Shown here piece after piece: positions 7,925 to 16,956 of a stretch of 64,000 bases of DNA; the stretch's first letter is position 1, and every line of letters starts with the position of its first letter. Where the stretch lies: the NCBI RefSeq assembly GCF_002223055.1, contig NZ_NKFL01000006.1:124001-188000 (forward strand). Reading direction: 5' to 3'. A program made the translations under genes and the position numbers. Under the pieces are notes generated by a model. That model had not been told where the DNA came from, did no database searches, and worked only from the letters and a program-made list of their open reading frames with translations. This DNA comes from Burkholderia sp. HI2500. GTDB lineage: Bacteria; Pseudomonadota; Gammaproteobacteria; Burkholderiales; Burkholderiaceae.

Positions 7925-7941
7925 CTTAACGAAACGTTAAG
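7925..7941. promoter_or_regulatory. 17-bp palindrome upstream of cytochrome b561
   Basis: CTTAACG-AAA-CGTTAAG has perfect 7-bp arms around a 3-base centre. It lies 58-74 bases upstream of the cytochrome b561 start and is markedly AT-richer than its surroundings. It could be an operator for a homodimeric regulator of the cytochrome gene or of the divergent ORF at 8058. The regulator is unknown. Confidence 0.5.
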
Positions 7942-8057
7942 CAGGCGTCGCCACAATCGTTCTCAGCTGGACTTTCGCCTTTCTTCATCCTGACCTACGC
8001 GACCTTTCGAATCTTTCAGATCGATAGTGGTCGTCCGCACAGGGAGACTCTTTCACC

Positions 8058-8408
8058 ATGGCACCTTCGACGATCGAGCGATGGCGTGCCCACCTGCTGA
8101 TCGCCGCGCTGGCCGGCATGTTCATCCAGGGTTTCATGCTGGTGTCGTTGCTTGCATGGCACGTACCCGAAGCATTTTTCACCACGATGACGTTTCGTAT
8201 CTGGGTCGCCATCGCGTTAGCCACCGCGATCCTTTCGGCCCGCAAGCTTGCCGACGTCGCGTTCCGCGCCGCGCTCGCCTGCGGCTACGTGCGCGTGACA
8301 GGAATCGATCGTCGCACGGTAGTTGTGTCATCTGATTGCGCGTATCGTCGCTTGGTCGTCCTTCATATCCGGCTCCACGGGAATCGATACGGCGGCGTGC
8401 ACGGGTGA
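8058..8408 (+). CDS. Small hypothetical membrane protein
   Basis: A 116-residue frame starts at ATG 8058, with GGGAGA about 12 bases upstream. The first 70 residues look real: two hydrophobic segments (LLIAALAGMFIQGFMLVSLL and IWVAIALATAILSA) separated by a short loop. The last 40 residues (from about VTGIDRRTVVV) look like non-coding translation, so the 3' end may be frameshifted or the gene degraded. It ends 62 bases before hpnI and could be co-transcribed. I recognise no family. Confidence 0.45.
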   Translation: MAPSTIERWRAHLLIAALAGMFIQGFMLVSLLAWHVPEAFFTTMTFRIWVAIALATAILSARKLADVAFRAALACGYVRVTGIDRRTVVVSSDCAYRRLVVLHIRLHGNRYGGVHG

Positions 8409-8470
8409 CCCTGCGTGCGCGCGGCGGCTCCCGGGTGTCGTGGTCGCACGGGTCACCACTGGGGAGAAGC

Positions 8471-9640
8471 ATGGTTTTGCTGCATGTGCTGCGCGCGCTG
8501 GCCGGGGCAATGTCGATCGTCTGCGGGCTGGGCGTGTTACTGGGCATTGCCTACACGATCACGGCCAGCGTGCTGGTCGGCCGGTTCTTTTCCCGGGCGG
8601 CGGCCGAGCCGCGCGATTATCCGGGCGTCACCGTCGCGAAGCCGCTGCACGGCGACGAGTGGCAACTCGTACAGCATCTCGAAAGCTTCTTCGTGCAGAA
8701 TTATCCGGGGCCGGTCCAGCACCTGTTCGGCGTGCACGATGCGAACGACAAGGCGCTCGTGGCCGTCGAGGCGCTGCGGACGCGCTACCCTGATGCGAAC
8801 ATCAAGGTCGTCGCCGATGCGCGGCTCTATGGGCCGAACCGCAAGATCGCCAATCTCGTGAACATGCTCGAACACGCGGAGTATTCGGTGCTCTGTCTCG
8901 CCGACAGCGACGTGCGGGTCGAGCGCGATTATCTGCGCGCCGTCGTCGGCGCGCTGCAGCAGCCGGAGGTCGGCATCGTGACGAGCGTGTATCGCGGCAT
9001 CGCATCGCCGGGCTTCTGGCCCGGTGTCGCCGTCGCGATGACGAACTACCATTTCCTGCCGGGCGTGATCACCGGGCTCTTCCTCGGGCGCGCACGGCCA
9101 TGCTTTGGCCAGACGATTGCGATCACGCGCGCGACGCTCGAACGCATCGGCGGCCTCACGCGTTTCGCGCATCGCCTGGCCGAGGATCATGCGCTGGGCG
9201 AGGCGGTGCGGCAGGTGGGCGCGCAGGTCGTCATTCCGCCGTTCGTCGTCGGGCATGCGTGCGTCGAGGAGACCTTCGCGAAGCTGTACGCACACGAATT
9301 GCGCTGGAGCTGCACGATCCGCGCGGCGGACCGGCTCGGTCACGCCGGCTCGGTGCTGATGCACCCGGTGCCGCTCGCGCTGCTGGCGCTGCTGTTCTCC
9401 GGCGGTACGGCCGTCGCATGCGGGCTGGCGGTCGCGGCGCTTGCCGCGCGGGCGCTGCTGATGCTGAACACGAGCCGGGCGACCGGCGCCGGCCTGCGCG
9501 GCGCGCTGTGGCTGCCGTTCGTCGATCTCCTGCAGTTCGTCGTGTTCGTGTCGAGCTTCTTCTCGTCGCATGTCGTGTGGCGCGGCACGCGCTTTCGCGT
9601 CGACCGGGAAGGCCTGCTGTCGCCCGCGAGCGAATCATGA
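8471..9640 (+). CDS. hpnI: Hopanoid biosynthesis glycosyltransferase HpnI
   Basis: The 389-residue membrane glycosyltransferase resembles ceramide glucosyltransferases (GT2/GT21 fold). HpnI transfers N-acetylglucosamine to bacteriohopanetetrol on the way to side-chain-modified hopanoids. An N-terminal transmembrane helix is followed by the nucleotide-binding VAKPLHGDEW region. The D-x-D motif lies in LADSDVRVERDYL (about residue 140), the third acidic motif in HRLAEDHALG (about 240), and the terminal R-W motif in HELRWSCTIR (about 278). Two to three C-terminal membrane helices complete it. ATG 8471 is preceded by GGGGAGAAGC; longer starts add unrelated sequence. Its stop overlaps the hpnL start (ATGA). 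HpnH, HpnJ, HpnK and squalene-hopene cyclase are not in this window. Confidence 0.88.
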   Translation: MVLLHVLRALAGAMSIVCGLGVLLGIAYTITASVLVGRFFSRAAAEPRDYPGVTVAKPLHGDEWQLVQHLESFFVQNYPGPVQHLFGVHDANDKALVAVEALRTRYPDANIKVVADARLYGPNRKIANLVNMLEHAEYSVLCLADSDVRVERDYLRAVVGALQQPEVGIVTSVYRGIASPGFWPGVAVAMTNYHFLPGVITGLFLGRARPCFGQTIAITRATLERIGGLTRFAHRLAEDHALGEAVRQVGAQVVIPPFVVGHACVEETFAKLYAHELRWSCTIRAADRLGHAGSVLMHPVPLALLALLFSGGTAVACGLAVAALAARALLMLNTSRATGAGLRGALWLPFVDLLQFVVFVSSFFSSHVVWRGTRFRVDREGLLSPASES

Positions 9641-10725
9641 CGACCCCAACGAACCCCGCTGCCGATGCCACGGAGCGCAACGCCGCGCGGGGCGACGCAC
9701 GGCTGCGCCACGTGGGGCGGGTGGCGGCGCTGGGCGGGCTGGCGCTCGCCGTGTGGCTGATCTGGCGCGAGCATCCGCTGGACATCCTGCATCGCCTGCA
9801 GATCGCCGGGGCCGGGCTGTTGCTCGCGGCGCTGGCGCACATCCTGCCGATGCTCGCGAATGCGTGGGACTGGCGGATGCTGATCCGCGGCCCGCGCCGG
9901 CCGTCGTTCGCGACGATGCTGAAACTCGTGTGGATCCGCGAATCGATCAACGGGTTGTTGCCGGTCGCGCGGATCGGCGGCGAGATCGTGTCGTTCGGCC
10001 TGCTGCGGCAGGCGGGCGTGCGGCCGGCCACCGCCGTCGCCAGCCTCGTCGCCGACATGCAGCTGACGCTGATCAGCCAGCTCGTGTTCGCGCTGGTCGC
10101 GATCGGCTACGTGCTCGAGCACGTGTCGTCCGACGCCGCGCGGGTGGCCGGCAACCTCGCGATCGGCATGGCCGCGCTGGTGCCGGTGCTGCTGCTGTTT
10201 GCGCTGGTGCAGCATGCGCGGCCGTTCGAGCGCGCGATGCGCGTGCTCAACCGCGTCACGAGCGGCAAGGTGGTGGCGCTGGTCGGCGAATCGGCGCGCA
10301 CCGATCAGTCGATCCGGATGATCTGGAGAAAGACCGGCATCGTCGTGCGTTATCTCGTGATCTGGCAGACGCTGCAGTTCGTCGGCTATGCGCTGGAAAT
10401 CTGGCTCGCGCTGTATTTTCTCGGCGCGGAGCCGACGTTCGCGCAGGCGCTCGCGATCGAGGCGCTGATCCAGCTCGTGAGCAGCATCGCGTTCCTGATG
10501 CCGGGCGGGCTCGGCGTGCAGGAGGGCGGGTTCGTGCTGATCGGCGGGCTGCTCGGGTTCGACCCGCCGACCTGTCTCGCGCTGGCCGGCGCCCGCCGCG
10601 TGCGCGACCTGCTGTTCTATCTGCCGGGCCTGCTGGCATGGCAGTGGGCGGCCGGTTCGGCGAAGCGGCCAGGCGCGACGCAAAACCCGTCGTTGCCCAT
10701 CGGGGAATCGGCCCGGCCGCGTTGA
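9637..10725 (+). CDS. hpnL: HpnL / lysylphosphatidylglycerol-synthase TM-region family membrane protein
   Basis: The 362-residue polytopic membrane protein belongs to the UPF0104/YbhN-like (LPG synthase transmembrane) family. It is annotated HpnL when linked to hopanoid genes. About eight hydrophobic helices are visible. The family motifs WIRESINGLLPVARIGGEIV (about residue 97-116) and MPGGLGVQEGG (near residue 288) are present. HpnL is thought to act in lipid transport or flipping, but its biochemical role is not settled. Start ATG 9637 overlaps the hpnI stop by four bases, indicating translational coupling. A strong hairpin follows before the convergent denD gene. Confidence 0.82.
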   Translation: MTTPTNPAADATERNAARGDARLRHVGRVAALGGLALAVWLIWREHPLDILHRLQIAGAGLLLAALAHILPMLANAWDWRMLIRGPRRPSFATMLKLVWIRESINGLLPVARIGGEIVSFGLLRQAGVRPATAVASLVADMQLTLISQLVFALVAIGYVLEHVSSDAARVAGNLAIGMAALVPVLLLFALVQHARPFERAMRVLNRVTSGKVVALVGESARTDQSIRMIWRKTGIVVRYLVIWQTLQFVGYALEIWLALYFLGAEPTFAQALAIEALIQLVSSIAFLMPGGLGVQEGGFVLIGGLLGFDPPTCLALAGARRVRDLLFYLPGLLAWQWAAGSAKRPGATQNPSLPIGESARPR

Positions 10726-10744
10726 TGCGACCGGGGAGCCCACG

Positions 10745-10766
10745 CCCGCGCGGCGGGCCGCGCGGG
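10745..10766. terminator. Strong GC hairpin between convergent hpnL and denD
   Basis: CCCGCGCGG-CGGG-CCGCGCGGG is a perfect 9-bp stem with a 4-base loop, sitting exactly between two convergent genes. It lacks a T-tract on either strand, so it may stabilise 3' ends or terminate both ways with help from Rho. Confidence 0.5.
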
Positions 10767-10768
10767 AC

Positions 10769-11740
10769 TCAGCGCCGTTCGTCGGCGAGATGGCTGCGGA
10801 TCACGTCCGCGAACGACGTATCGCCCTTCAAGCCGAGGGCTTCCGCGCGCGACGTATCCCAACGGCCCGGCCAGCTGCCGACGATCTTCTCGACGCGCTC
10901 GTCCGGCACATGGCGGATCAGCTTCACGACGTCGTCGCCCGCGACTTCGCGCAGCGCCGCGATCATTTCGTCGACCGACACCGACAGGCCGGGCAGATTG
11001 ATCACCCGTTTGTTGCCGAGCTTCGCGCTGTCGATCTCGCAGCCCGCGACGAGCGCTTCGATCGCGCCGCGCGGCGACAGCAGCCACAGCCGCGTCGAAC
11101 CCGGCACCGGGCACACGCTTTCCTCGCCGTTCAGCGGCTCGCGGATGATGCCGCTCGCGAACGACGACGCAGCCGCGTTCGGGCGGCCCGGCCGCACGCT
11201 GATCGTCGGCAGCCGCAGCACGCGGCCGTCGACGAAGCCGCGCCGCGCGTAGTCGCACAGCAGCAGCTCGGCGATCGCCTTCTCGGCGCCGTACGACGAT
11301 TGCGGGTTCAGCGCGGTGTCGTCCTGCACGACGTCGGGCAGCGTGCCGCCATAGACCGCGACGGAGCTCGTGAACACGACGCGCGGCCGATGGCCACGCG
11401 CGCGGCACACTTCGAGCAGCGTGCGCGACGCGTCGAGGTTGATCCGCATGCCGAGATCGAAATCGGCTTCGGCCTGCCCGCTGACGATTGCCGCGAGGTG
11501 GAAGATCGCGCCGGTTTGCGTGTCGATCGCGCGGTCGAGCACCGCGCGATCGGCGATGTCGCCGACGATCGACGTCACGCGTGCGTCGCCGAAATCGCTG
11601 CCTGCGACGACGTCGAGCAGCACCAGCTCGTCGATCTTCTCGCTGCGGCCATCGGGGCCGGTGAGTTCGCCGCGCTCGAGCAGCTTGCGTGCGAGACGCT
11701 GGCCGAGAAAGCCGGCGCCGCCGGTGATCAGTACTTTCAT
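10769..11740 (-). CDS. denD: D-erythronate dehydrogenase (NAD-dependent epimerase/dehydratase family)
   Basis: The 323-residue protein is an extended short-chain dehydrogenase with the NAD-binding ITGGAGFLGQ at the N-terminus. The catalytic SSVAVYGG and YGAEK (Tyr-x-x-x-Lys) lie near residue 150. DenD oxidises D-erythronate to 2-oxo-D-tetronate, which OtnI, OtnK and OtnC then take to dihydroxyacetone phosphate. The context is decisive: it is the last gene of a minus-strand cluster holding all the other tetronate enzymes, 28 bases after otnI. Without the cluster it could only be called an NAD-dependent epimerase. Confidence 0.88.
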   Translation of the reverse strand: MKVLITGGAGFLGQRLARKLLERGELTGPDGRSEKIDELVLLDVVAGSDFGDARVTSIVGDIADRAVLDRAIDTQTGAIFHLAAIVSGQAEADFDLGMRINLDASRTLLEVCRARGHRPRVVFTSSVAVYGGTLPDVVQDDTALNPQSSYGAEKAIAELLLCDYARRGFVDGRVLRLPTISVRPGRPNAAASSFASGIIREPLNGEESVCPVPGSTRLWLLSPRGAIEALVAGCEIDSAKLGNKRVINLPGLSVSVDEMIAALREVAGDDVVKLIRHVPDERVEKIVGSWPGRWDTSRAEALGLKGDTSFADVIRSHLADERR

Positions 11741-11768
11741 GTTGTTTACCCTCAGAGGAATGCTCGAA

Positions 11769-12545
11769 TTACAGGTACGGCCTGAGCCAGCCGAGGCCTT
11801 CGGACGTGCCGGCCTTCGGGCGGTACTCGCAGCCGATCCAGCCGTCGTAGCCGAGCGCGTCGATCAGCGCGAACAGATACGGGTAGTTGAGTTCGCCGAT
11901 ATCCGGCTCGTGGCGTTCGGGCACGCCCGCGATCTGGATATGGCCGATGCCCGCGAAATCGCGCTTGAGCTTCATCGCGAGATCGCCTTCGACGATCTGG
12001 CAGTGGTAGCAGTCGAACTGCACCTTCAGGTTCGGCGCGCCGACTTCCGCGCAGATCGCCTGCGCGTCGTCCTGGCGGCTCAGGAAATAGCCGGGCATGT
12101 CGCGTTGGTTGATCGGCTCGATCAGGATCGTGATGCCGTGCGCGGCGGCGGCCTGCGTTGCATGCCGCAGGTTCGCGAGGTAGGTGTCGCGATGGCGGGC
12201 ACGATCGGCGCCCGGCGGCACCATGCCGGCCATCACGTGCAGCTTCTTGTTGCCGAGCACGCGCGCATAGTCGAGCGCCTGGTCGATGCCGCGCCGGAAC
12301 TCGTCCTCGCGGCCCGGCAGCGACGCGGTGCCGCGTTCGCCCGCGGCCCAGTCGCCGGGCGGCGCGTTGAACAGCGCCTGCTCGAGGTGGTGCGCGTCGA
12401 GGCGCGCGCGGATGTCCTCGGCGGCGAAGTCGTACGGGAACAGGTACTCGACGGCCTTGAAGCCGTCGTAGGCGGCAGCGGCGAAGCGTTCGAGGAACGC
12501 GTGCTCGGTGTACATCATCGAGAGGTTGGCGGCGAAGCGTGGCAT
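11769..12545 (-). CDS. otnI: 2-oxo-tetronate isomerase OtnI (hydroxypyruvate isomerase family)
   Basis: The 258-residue TIM-barrel protein starts [20 protein letters not shown], the usual opening of the Hyi/OtnI family. The conserved metal/substrate residues lie in ILIEPIN (about residue 142), FDCYHCQ (about 180) and [10 protein letters not shown] (about 240). OtnI converts 2-oxo-tetronate to 3-oxo-tetronate, joining the L-threonate and D-erythronate branches. It lies between the MFS transporter and denD. ATG 12545 is the natural start; the frame stays open upstream only because of GC bias. Confidence 0.9.
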   Translation of the reverse strand: MPRFAANLSMMYTEHAFLERFAAAAYDGFKAVEYLFPYDFAAEDIRARLDAHHLEQALFNAPPGDWAAGERGTASLPGREDEFRRGIDQALDYARVLGNKKLHVMAGMVPPGADRARHRDTYLANLRHATQAAAAHGITILIEPINQRDMPGYFLSRQDDAQAICAEVGAPNLKVQFDCYHCQIVEGDLAMKLKRDFAGIGHIQIAGVPERHEPDIGELNYPYLFALIDALGYDGWIGCEYRPKAGTSEGLGWLRPYL

Positions 12546-12625
12546 GGCAGCGGGTCCTGTGAATGAATGGGGCGGGGCGCACGGCGCCCCGCGTCGAATG
12601 GCGGCCGGATCGTTCGTGGGGCGAA

Positions 12626-13951
12626 TCAGCGGTTCACGAGTTTCGCGGGCGTGAGCCACACCGCGATCGCGCCGATCACGAGCATCGCGGCGAGCACGTA
12701 CATGCCGGACGCGGTGCTGTGCGTGACATCCTTCAGGTAGCCGATCACGTACGGGCTCGCGAACCCGGCGAGGTTGCCGACCGAGTTGATGATCGCGATC
12801 CCGGCCGCGGCCGCGGAGCCTGCGAGGAACGCGGTCGGCAGCGACCAGAACAGCGGGGCGCAGGTCAGCACGCCGCCCGCCGCGAGCGACAGGAACACGA
12901 TCGACACCGCCGTATTGTGCGAGTACGACGCGGCGACCGCAAACCCGATTGCGCCCATCAGCGCCGGTACGATCAGGTGCCAGCGGCGTTCGCGGCGCTT
13001 GTCCGCGCTGTGGCCGAACAGGTTCATCACGACGATCGCGACGAGGAACGGAATGGCCGACAGCAGGCCGATCTGCAGCGTATCGGTGATGCCGGTCGAC
13101 TTGACGAGCGTCGGCATCCAGAACGTGAGGCCGTACTGGCCGGTGACGAACGCGAAGTAGATCAGCGACATCCACCACATGCGCGGGTCCGCGAACACGG
13201 CCTTCAGCGAATGGCCGTGCTTCTGCTGTTCCTGCGGCTGCGCGGCGATCTCGTCCTCCAGCAGCTGCTTCTCGCGCTCGTCGAGCCACTTCGCGCTGCG
13301 GATGCTGTTGTCGAGATACAGGATCGTCGCGATGCCGACGAGCACGGCCGGCACGGCTTCGATCATGAACATCCATTGCCAGCCGTGGAAGCCCGAGCCG
13401 CCGTGGAAGCGCTCCATGATCCAGCCCGACAGCGGGTTGCCGAAGATGCCCGACACGGGAATCGCGGACATGAACACCGCGATGATCTTCGCGCGGCGAT
13501 GCGACGGGAACCAGTACGTCAGGTACAGGATCACGCCGGGATAGAAGCCGGCTTCCGCGAGGCCGAGCAGGAAGCGCAGCACGTAGAACTGCGTCGGCGT
13601 CTGCACGAACGCGAACAACGCGGATAGCAGGCCCCACGTGATCATGATCCGTGCGATCCAGATGCGTGCGCCGATGCGATGCATCAGCAGGTTGCTTGGC
13701 AGTTCGAACAGAAAATAGCCCAGAAAGAAAATGCCGGCGCCGAGCCCGAACACCGTTTCGCTGAACGCGAGATCCTGTGACATCTGCAGCTTCGCGAAGC
13801 CGACGTTCACGCGGTCGAGATACGCGACCACGTAGCAGAGCATCAGGAACGGCACGATGCGCCAGAACACTTTCTTGTAGGTGCGGTCGAGTTCCGCGGC
13901 ATGGGCGGGCGCGGCGGGCGAGCGGCCTGCGGCCGCGTCGAGAGCAGTCAT
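12626..13951 (-). CDS. MFS transporter, anion:cation symporter family (probable tetronate uptake)
   Basis: The 441-residue protein has 12 predicted transmembrane helices. It carries the ACS-family signature [14 protein letters not shown] after the first helix, near residue 50, and [20 protein letters not shown] in helix 4. ACS members import organic anions such as galactonate and glucarate by proton symport. Its position between otnC and otnI makes L-threonate or D-erythronate the likely substrate, which is inference from context. ATG 13951 has GGAGACGACG upstream. A 112-base gap separates it from otnC. Confidence 0.88.
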   Translation of the reverse strand: MTALDAAAGRSPAAPAHAAELDRTYKKVFWRIVPFLMLCYVVAYLDRVNVGFAKLQMSQDLAFSETVFGLGAGIFFLGYFLFELPSNLLMHRIGARIWIARIMITWGLLSALFAFVQTPTQFYVLRFLLGLAEAGFYPGVILYLTYWFPSHRRAKIIAVFMSAIPVSGIFGNPLSGWIMERFHGGSGFHGWQWMFMIEAVPAVLVGIATILYLDNSIRSAKWLDEREKQLLEDEIAAQPQEQQKHGHSLKAVFADPRMWWMSLIYFAFVTGQYGLTFWMPTLVKSTGITDTLQIGLLSAIPFLVAIVVMNLFGHSADKRRERRWHLIVPALMGAIGFAVAASYSHNTAVSIVFLSLAAGGVLTCAPLFWSLPTAFLAGSAAAAGIAIINSVGNLAGFASPYVIGYLKDVTHSTASGMYVLAAMLVIGAIAVWLTPAKLVNR

Positions 13952-14063
13952 CGTCGTCTCCAATGATGTCGTGTGCCGGCGGCGCGTACGTCGCCGGTCG
14001 TGTGTGTGCTGACGGAAGGGCCCGCGCACACGGCGGGCATGGGAATCGTTGGGTGGTGCGTTG

Positions 14064-14702
14064 TTACCAGCGCGCGCCGAAGCTGATGCGCAATTCGTCG
14101 AGCGCGGCGTCGTCGAGCGGCTCGGGTTTCGGGTGCGTCATCAGCCACAGCCGCGCCGTTTCCTCGAGTTCCTCGAGCGCATACGACGCGTGCGACACCG
14201 ACGGCCCCCACATCACGGGGCCGAGGCGATCGAGCAGCACGCCGCGCACCTGGTCGGCGAGCGCCGCGACTTCGGCCGCGACGGCCGGGTCGCCAGGGCG
14301 GCGGTAACGGATCAGCGGGATGTGGCCGACCTTCATCACGTAGTACGGCGTGATCGGCGGCAGCACGTCGGTGTCGCGCCACACGCCCGCGAGCGTCAGC
14401 GCGACGAGGTGTGTCGAATGCGTGTGGACGATGCCATTCGCTTCGGCGTTGCGCGCGTAGATGCCGCGATGCAGTGCGAGCGTCTTCGACGGCTTGCCGC
14501 CCGATACGGGCTGGCCGTCGAGGCCGACCTTCGCGATGTCGTTCGGGTCGAGCCGGCCGAGGCATGCGTCGGTCGGCGTGATCAGCCAGCCGTCGGCGAG
14601 GCGCGCGCTGATGTTGCCCGCGCTGCCGACCGCGTGGCCGCGCGCATACAGGCTCGCGCCGACCACGCAGATCTCTTCGCGCAGTTTCGCTTCGTCGCTC
14701 AT
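14064..14702 (-). CDS. otnC: 3-oxo-tetronate 4-phosphate decarboxylase (class II aldolase fold)
   Basis: The 212-residue protein belongs to the class II aldolase/adducin family. The GNISAR motif lies near residue 29, the substrate-binding TPTDACLGRL follows it, and the zinc-binding histidines are in VHTHSTH (about residue 92). The last zinc ligand is probably in the VSHASYALEELEETA segment. OtnC decarboxylates 3-oxo-tetronate 4-phosphate to dihydroxyacetone phosphate and CO2, the final step of both acid-sugar branches. Its start overlaps the otnK stop by four bases (ATGA), so the two are translationally coupled. Confidence 0.9.
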   Translation of the reverse strand: MSDEAKLREEICVVGASLYARGHAVGSAGNISARLADGWLITPTDACLGRLDPNDIAKVGLDGQPVSGGKPSKTLALHRGIYARNAEANGIVHTHSTHLVALTLAGVWRDTDVLPPITPYYVMKVGHIPLIRYRRPGDPAVAAEVAALADQVRGVLLDRLGPVMWGPSVSHASYALEELEETARLWLMTHPKPEPLDDAALDELRISFGARW

Positions 14703-15997
14703 CGTGCGGCTCCATCCAGCGCGCGCAGCGCCTTGTCGAAAAAGTCCGTGGTGCCGAAGTTGCCGGACTTCAGCGCGAGGCCGAGCGGCTGCGCGTCGAT
14801 GGTGGCCGTCGCCGGCACGCCCGGATCGATCTGCGCGCCGATCTGCAGCGATTTCACGTCGAGCGCCTGCACGACCGCGCCGGACGTTTCGCCGCCGGCG
14901 ACCACGAACTTGCGCACGCCGAGATCACGCAGGCCGCGCGCGATCGCCGCGAGCGTGGCTTCGACGAGATGGCCGGCCGCGTCGACGCCGAGCGCCTGCT
15001 GCACGGCCTTCACTTCGTCGGGCGTCGCGGTCGCATAGATCAGCACGGGCTGCGGCAGGTGCGAGCGCGCAAAGGTGAGTGCTTGCTCGACGACGGGTTC
15101 GCCGCGCGATGCCGCGAGCGGATCGATGCGGAAGCTCGGCCGCGTGGCGCGCCATGCGGCGACCTGCGCGTTGGTGGCCTTCGACGCGCTGCCGGCGAGC
15201 ACCGTCGAGAGCCCTTCGATGCGCGGCAGCGACGCCGCGTTGTCGCGTTCGGGCAGTTGCTCCGCGCGACGGAAATTCGCGGGCAGGCCGAGCGCGATGC
15301 CCGAGCCGCCGGTGACGAGCGGCAGGCCCGCGCACGCTTCGCCGAGCACGTAGAGGTCGCGGTCCGACAGCGCGTCGGCGATCGCGAAGCGCACGCCTTC
15401 CGCGCGCAGTTGCTCGATCCGCGTGCGCACGGCGGCCGCGCCAAGCGCGATCGTGTCGTAGCGGATCAGGCCGACCGGCGATTTCGTCTGCCGTTGCAGC
15501 ACGCGTACGAGGTTCGCATCCTTCATCGGCGTGAGCGGGTGATTCTCCATCCCCGATTCGTTCAGCAGCACGTCGCCGACGAACAGGTGGCCGCGATAGA
15601 TCGTGCGGCCGTTCTCGGGGAACGCCGGGCAGGCGATCGTGAAGCCGCCGCCGGCCGCATCGAGCAGCGCATCGGCGACGGGGCCGATGTTGCCCGCGTC
15701 GGTCGAATCGAATGTCGAGCAGTACTTGAAGAAGAACTGCCGGCAGCCTTGCGCGCGCAGCCATTCGTACGCGGCGAGCGATTGCGCGACGGCGTCGGCG
15801 GCGGGGATCGTGCGTGACTTCAGCGCGACGACGATCGCGTCGGCGTCGAGCGGGGTGTCTGCGGCGCCGTCGGCGGGCACGCCGATCGTCTGCACGGTGC
15901 GCATGCCGCTCTTCACGAGCATGTTCGCGAGATCGGTCGCGCCGGTGAAATCGTCGGCGATGCAGCCGAGCAGGGGACGGGAAGCGGAAGCGGTCAT
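14699..15997 (-). CDS. otnK: 3-oxo-tetronate kinase (DUF1537 four-carbon acid sugar kinase)
   Basis: The 432-residue protein is a member of the former DUF1537 family. The N-terminal substrate-binding domain begins with LLGCIADDFTGATDLANMLV, including the diagnostic DDFTGA at about residue 15. The C-terminal nucleotide-binding domain contains VAGGETSGAVVQAL near residue 380. OtnK phosphorylates 3-oxo-tetronate at O-4 using ATP. It is coupled to otnC by a four-base overlap and follows ltnD by 19 bases, consistent with one transcript. Confidence 0.92.
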   Translation of the reverse strand: MTASASRPLLGCIADDFTGATDLANMLVKSGMRTVQTIGVPADGAADTPLDADAIVVALKSRTIPAADAVAQSLAAYEWLRAQGCRQFFFKYCSTFDSTDAGNIGPVADALLDAAGGGFTIACPAFPENGRTIYRGHLFVGDVLLNESGMENHPLTPMKDANLVRVLQRQTKSPVGLIRYDTIALGAAAVRTRIEQLRAEGVRFAIADALSDRDLYVLGEACAGLPLVTGGSGIALGLPANFRRAEQLPERDNAASLPRIEGLSTVLAGSASKATNAQVAAWRATRPSFRIDPLAASRGEPVVEQALTFARSHLPQPVLIYATATPDEVKAVQQALGVDAAGHLVEATLAAIARGLRDLGVRKFVVAGGETSGAVVQALDVKSLQIGAQIDPGVPATATIDAQPLGLALKSGNFGTTDFFDKALRALDGAAR

Positions 15998-16016
15998 GGC
16001 AGAAGCGTCGGTCGAA

Positions 16017-16907
16017 TCAGCGGGCGGGCGGCAGCGTGATGCCGGGGAAAGTCTTGATCACGGCGGAATCGTCCTCGCCGCCGTGGCCGGCGCTCGACGC
16101 GCTCATGAACATCTGGTGCGCGGTGGCCGACAGCGGCAGCGGGAACTTGCTGCGGCGGGCCGTATCGAGCACGAGGCCGAGATCCTTCACGAAGATGTCG
16201 ACGGCCGACAGCGGTGTGTAGTCGCCGTTCAGGATGTGCGGCACGCGGTTCTCGAACATCCACGAGTTGCCGGCGCTGTGCGTGATCACGTCGTACAGCG
16301 CGTCGGCATCGACGCCTTCGCGCAGGCCGAGCGCCATCGCCTCGGCCGCCGCCGCGATGTGCACGCCGGCCAGCAACTGGTTGATGATCTTCACTTTCGA
16401 GCCGATGCCGTGCGCGTCGCCGAGGCGATAGACCTTGCCGGCGATCGCCGCGAGCACGTCCTCGCAGCCCGCATAGGCGGCGGCCGGGCCCGACGTCATC
16501 ATCGTCATCTCGCCGGAGGCCGCGCGCGCGGCGCCGCCGGATACCGGCGCATCGAGCATCTGCAGGCCGGCCGCCTCGATCCGCGCGCCGAGCGAGACCG
16601 CGAATTCGGGCGCGACGGTCGCGCTGGCGATCACGACGCCGCCCGGCTTCATCGCCGCGACCGCGCCGTGCTCGCCGAACAGCACCGTTTCGGTCTGCGC
16701 GGCATTGACGACGAGCGTGACGACGACGTCGCACTGCGCGCCGAGTTCGGCCGGCGTCGCGCAGGCGATGCCGCCTTCGGCGGCGAACGCCTGCAGCACC
16801 GTGTCGCGCACGTCGCATGCGTGCACGCGCAGGCCGGCGCGCAGCAGCGAGCGGGCGACGCCGAGGCCCATCGCGCCCAGGCCGATGACTCCAACATTTC
16901 GTGACAT
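16017..16907 (-). CDS. ltnD: L-threonate dehydrogenase (beta-hydroxyacid dehydrogenase family)
   Basis: The 296-residue protein has the NAD-binding GLGAMGLGVARSLL at the N-terminus and the family substrate motif APVSGGAARA near residue 122. The catalytic lysine is in GSKVKIINQLL near residue 172. LtnD oxidises L-threonate at C2 to 2-oxo-L-tetronate. I start at ATG 16907; a TTG two codons upstream is possible. It sits 49 bases downstream of the GntR regulator on the same strand and heads the catabolic part of the operon. Garr/GarR-type activity is the main alternative, but the otnK/otnC/otnI context favours LtnD. Confidence 0.9.
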   Translation of the reverse strand: MSRNVGVIGLGAMGLGVARSLLRAGLRVHACDVRDTVLQAFAAEGGIACATPAELGAQCDVVVTLVVNAAQTETVLFGEHGAVAAMKPGGVVIASATVAPEFAVSLGARIEAAGLQMLDAPVSGGAARAASGEMTMMTSGPAAAYAGCEDVLAAIAGKVYRLGDAHGIGSKVKIINQLLAGVHIAAAAEAMALGLREGVDADALYDVITHSAGNSWMFENRVPHILNGDYTPLSAVDIFVKDLGLVLDTARRSKFPLPLSATAHQMFMSASSAGHGGEDDSAVIKTFPGITLPPAR

Positions 16908-16956
16908 GGTCAACCTTGATCGATTCGGGAGAGGGGCGGCGCGGCGGCCGCCGGGT

